From assembly GCA_937981915.1 (NCBI GenBank), contig CALJMD010000259.1:1-34620 (forward strand): a DNA stretch of 34,620 nucleotides, written 5' to 3'. Below are positions 32,765 through 34,620 of this stretch, in pieces. The notes under the pieces were generated by a model. It was not told the DNA's origin. It made no database searches and saw only the letters and a program-made list of their open reading frames with translations. The translations under genes and the position numbers were made by a program. Source of the DNA: an uncultured Acidimicrobiales bacterium. GTDB lineage: Bacteria; Actinomycetota; Acidimicrobiia; Acidimicrobiales; SZUA-35. The stretch's first letter is position 1, and the number at the start of each line of letters is the position of its first letter.

Positions 32765-33493
32765 GTGCCGCTCTATCGAGATGACGCAGTAGTACTTCGC
32801 ACCCACAAGCTGGGCGAGGCCGACCGAATTATTGTGCTGCTGACCCGGGGCCGCGGCAAGGTCAGGGGAGTGGCCAAGGGCGTGAGGCGGACAAAAAGCA
32901 AATTCGGATCTCGCCTTGAGCCCGGTTCGATTGTGCAAGTCCAGCTCTACGAGGGTCGAAATCTCGACACGATCACTCAGGTGCAGCGGACCGACACCCC
33001 GTCGCAGTCCCGCACCGATCTCGCCCACTACGGACGCCTCACCGTCCTTTTGGAGATCATTGATTCGGTAACGGTCGAAGGAGAATCGAATCCGGCGCTG
33101 TTCAAGTTGTTGACCGGGGCGGCCCGCGAGTTGGCTCGGCGACCCAACCCGATGATCGTTCCCGCTTTCACCATGCGGCTGCTCGCCTTGGAAGGCGTAC
33201 AGCCGTCGTTCGACCGTTGCGTCCGCTGCGGCGCCACCGAGGGCATCGTCGGTGTCAACTTGGCTGAGGGCGGCGTCATATGTCGAGCCTGTCCACCCAC
33301 AGGCGAAAAGATGAGCGCCGAGGCGCTGGAGGTCTTTCGATCACTGGCCGCAGGGAGAGTCAGAGATGTTCTCGACGACACGCCGTTGGCGCTCCAGCAC
33401 GACATTGAGAGTTTGGCCGGCCGAGTGGTGGAGCAGTATCTGGAGCGTCGGCTAAAGACGTCGGCCGTGCTGTACCAACATCTTCAGACGTAG
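32765..33493 (+). CDS. recO: DNA repair protein RecO
   Basis: The 242-residue RecFOR pathway protein helps load RecA onto single-stranded DNA. The N-terminal OB fold begins YRDDAVVLRTHKLGEADRIIVLLT and continues with GVAKGVRRTKSKFGSRLEPG. A four-cysteine zinc site is present at Cys152, 155, 173 and 176 (RCVRCG ... ICRACP). Length and order are canonical. GTG 32765 is the chosen start. It converges on the acidic protein gene with 15 bases between the stops. Confidence 0.94.
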   Translation: MPLYRDDAVVLRTHKLGEADRIIVLLTRGRGKVRGVAKGVRRTKSKFGSRLEPGSIVQVQLYEGRNLDTITQVQRTDTPSQSRTDLAHYGRLTVLLEIIDSVTVEGESNPALFKLLTGAARELARRPNPMIVPAFTMRLLALEGVQPSFDRCVRCGATEGIVGVNLAEGGVICRACPPTGEKMSAEALEVFRSLAAGRVRDVLDDTPLALQHDIESLAGRVVEQYLERRLKTSAVLYQHLQT

Positions 33494-33526
33494 AGGCAGT
33501 CCGGTCAACTAGACCTCTGCTGCCTC
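33493..33526. terminator. Inverted repeat across the convergent recO / acidic-protein ends
   Basis: GAGGCAG (33493-33499) and CTGCCTC (33520-33526) are perfectly complementary around a 20-base loop that contains the second stop codon. An alternative pairing, AGAGG with CCTCT, is also possible. It may act as a terminator in both directions, though the large loop makes this weak. Confidence 0.25.
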
Positions 33527-34522
33527 GGTTTCCATGCTGAGCCACTCACCGATGGCGCTGTCATAGCGAACCCAGGCTTGCTGAGCGTCGTTCCAACAAA
33601 TCCAAGCGTTCCAGTCTTCACTCCAGACCGGGGCAGCCGGGTCGGCGTCTGAAATCTGGCTTGGCCCGTCGGATGCTTCGACTTCTTCGGCTTGGTCGGT
33701 CTCGGCTTCGTCGGTTTCGGCTTCTGTAGGTTGTTCGGCTTCGACTTCCGCCGCTACCTCGGATTCGACATCTTCCGCTTCGTCGGTTTCGACCTCGGCC
33801 GGTTGTTCGGCTTCGGCTTCTACCTCTTCGACGATCTTTGCTTCTGCTTCTGCCTCTACCTCGATGTTGTCGGCTGTCTCGGCCTCGATGCTCTCGGCTG
33901 CGATGGGCGCTGCGACGTCGACTTCGGTTGGTTCGGAAACTGAATCGGCTTCGTCCGCTGGGGGATCGTTCTCCAGAGCAACCGGCTCTGGTGTCGTCTG
34001 TGTGTCGGCGGCCGATCGTCGGTGGCTCGGCAACGGATAGCTGGTGGAAGCTGAAGCCTCAGGCGAGGCCGCTGCCTCAACGAGTCGGCTCTTGAGTGTG
34101 TCTGTCGGTTCGCTGGCGTCCGGGCTAGAGGCCTCGATCGTGGTCGAGTCGCTCTCGATCTCTTCCGAACTGACTGGTTCGGGGCTGATGTCCTCAGCGG
34201 CGATTTCTTCGGGGTTGACGTCTTCAGAAGAAATCTCGTTCTGCCCGTCCCCTGCATGCTCGTCCGCGCCGTCGTCATGTTCCTCGATGAGTTCCTCGAC
34301 GGCAAACGTTGAGACGGTGCCTTCAACCCAGTCGTCGTCGGACGAGGCACTGTCGGCGGGATCGGGGTCCTGAACGTCGATTTCCAGAAGCTGCCCTACC
34401 TCCGTAACCTCGGGTGCAACATCGTCGGCGGACCGCTCCGGTGCGCTGTCGGCGAAACTGCCGTCGGCACCGCCTTCGAGACTTTCGTGGTTTTCGTCGA
34501 CGCTGCTATCGGCACTGCTCAT
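33509..34522 (-). CDS. Very acidic repetitive protein with Trp-rich C-terminal repeat
   Basis: I do not recognise a family for this protein, 337 residues from ATG 34522. Most of it is Glu/Asp/Ala/Val/Ser-rich, with degenerate repeats such as VEAEAEQPAEVETDEAED and VEAEQPTEAETDEAET, and it is probably disordered. It has no membrane segment. The last 40 residues change character: six Trp in about 28 residues, forming two 10-residue units (WICWNDAQQA and WVRYDSAIGE) and a final W. The ATG has GAGGTG six bases upstream, the best ribosome site here, and a GTG at 34531 is within it. However, the frame has no stop up to the right edge of the window, so the gene may begin outside it and this entry may be partial. 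Confidence 0.65.
   Translation of the reverse strand: MSSADSSVDENHESLEGGADGSFADSAPERSADDVAPEVTEVGQLLEIDVQDPDPADSASSDDDWVEGTVSTFAVEELIEEHDDGADEHAGDGQNEISSEDVNPEEIAAEDISPEPVSSEEIESDSTTIEASSPDASEPTDTLKSRLVEAAASPEASASTSYPLPSHRRSAADTQTTPEPVALENDPPADEADSVSEPTEVDVAAPIAAESIEAETADNIEVEAEAEAKIVEEVEAEAEQPAEVETDEAEDVESEVAAEVEAEQPTEAETDEAETDQAEEVEASDGPSQISDADPAAPVWSEDWNAWICWNDAQQAWVRYDSAIGEWLSMETEAAEV
33542..33634 (-). repeat. Coding region of the aromatic 10-residue repeats
   Basis: These bases encode the Trp-rich end of the acidic protein. Two units follow the pattern W-[IV]-x-[WY]-[ND]-x-A-x-x-x and the array ends in a third Trp. The regular spacing of aromatic and Asp/Asn residues suggests a small folded or ligand-binding module. 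Confidence 0.55.
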
Positions 34523-34620
34523 GTCAAACACCTCGCTAGACGGCTCTGGAACCGAGAACGCAGGCCGTATGTCACCGTTGTCGGTCGACTCGATGAGTTG
34601 GTTTAGATGATTGTCCGGTG

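Overview
The window looks like chromosomal DNA from a GC-rich actinobacterium, probably of the Acidimicrobiia type. The lineage is an inference from four things. The housekeeping gene order matches actinobacteria (comEA-comEC-holA-rpsT-lepA-hrcA-dnaJ-rsmE-phoH-ybeY-corC-era, with uppS-recO further on). A BldD-type regulator is present. There is a FolP2-like dihydropteroate synthase paralogue and an F420-type luciferase-like oxidoreductase. GTG and TTG starts are frequent. I see no tRNA, rRNA, CRISPR array, insertion sequence or prophage gene, and no gap between genes longer than about 300 bases.

Positions 1-9456 are accessory metabolism and envelope genes: a cysteine-type sulfatase, a single-pass Ser/Thr-rich membrane protein on the minus strand, an exported phosphodiester glycosidase-domain protein, a fatty-acyl-AMP-ligase-like enzyme, a minus-strand pair (LLM oxidoreductase, then an AI-2E family transporter) and a thioredoxin-TPR protein. 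Two convergent pairs here overlap within a CTAA stop signal.

Positions 9574-15983 hold DNA uptake and replication genes: comEA and comEC (4-base overlap), a putative HExxH lipoprotein, a FolP2-like gene, holA, and rpsT on the opposite strand. ComEC keeps the channel domain but has lost recognisable metallo-beta-lactamase catalytic motifs. Positions 16087-25361 are the conserved translation, stress and RNA-processing block: lepA, hrcA, dnaJ, rsmE, a BldD-like regulator with an intact c-di-GMP signature, and phoH-ybeY-corC-era joined by three successive ATGA overlaps.

Positions 25485-27966 form a minus-strand nitrogen module: amt, then glnB, preceded by a winged-helix regulator whose N-terminus resembles only the second half of a receiver domain. 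The amt upstream region carries a 10-bp-phased direct repeat straddling a candidate -35 box. Positions 28072-34620 contain a DinG-type helicase with an internal 8-residue repeat, a second single-pass protein with a Thr-rich tail, uppS, recO, and a very acidic protein whose C-terminus carries a Trp-rich 10-residue tandem repeat and whose reading frame is open to the right edge.

I found no defence island or other clearly new multi-gene system. The best candidates for new biology are the half-receiver regulator beside amt-glnB, the BldD-like c-di-GMP regulator outside Streptomyces-type bacteria, the ComEC without a nuclease site, the aromatic-repeat acidic protein, and the small ORF that overlaps the hrcA start.
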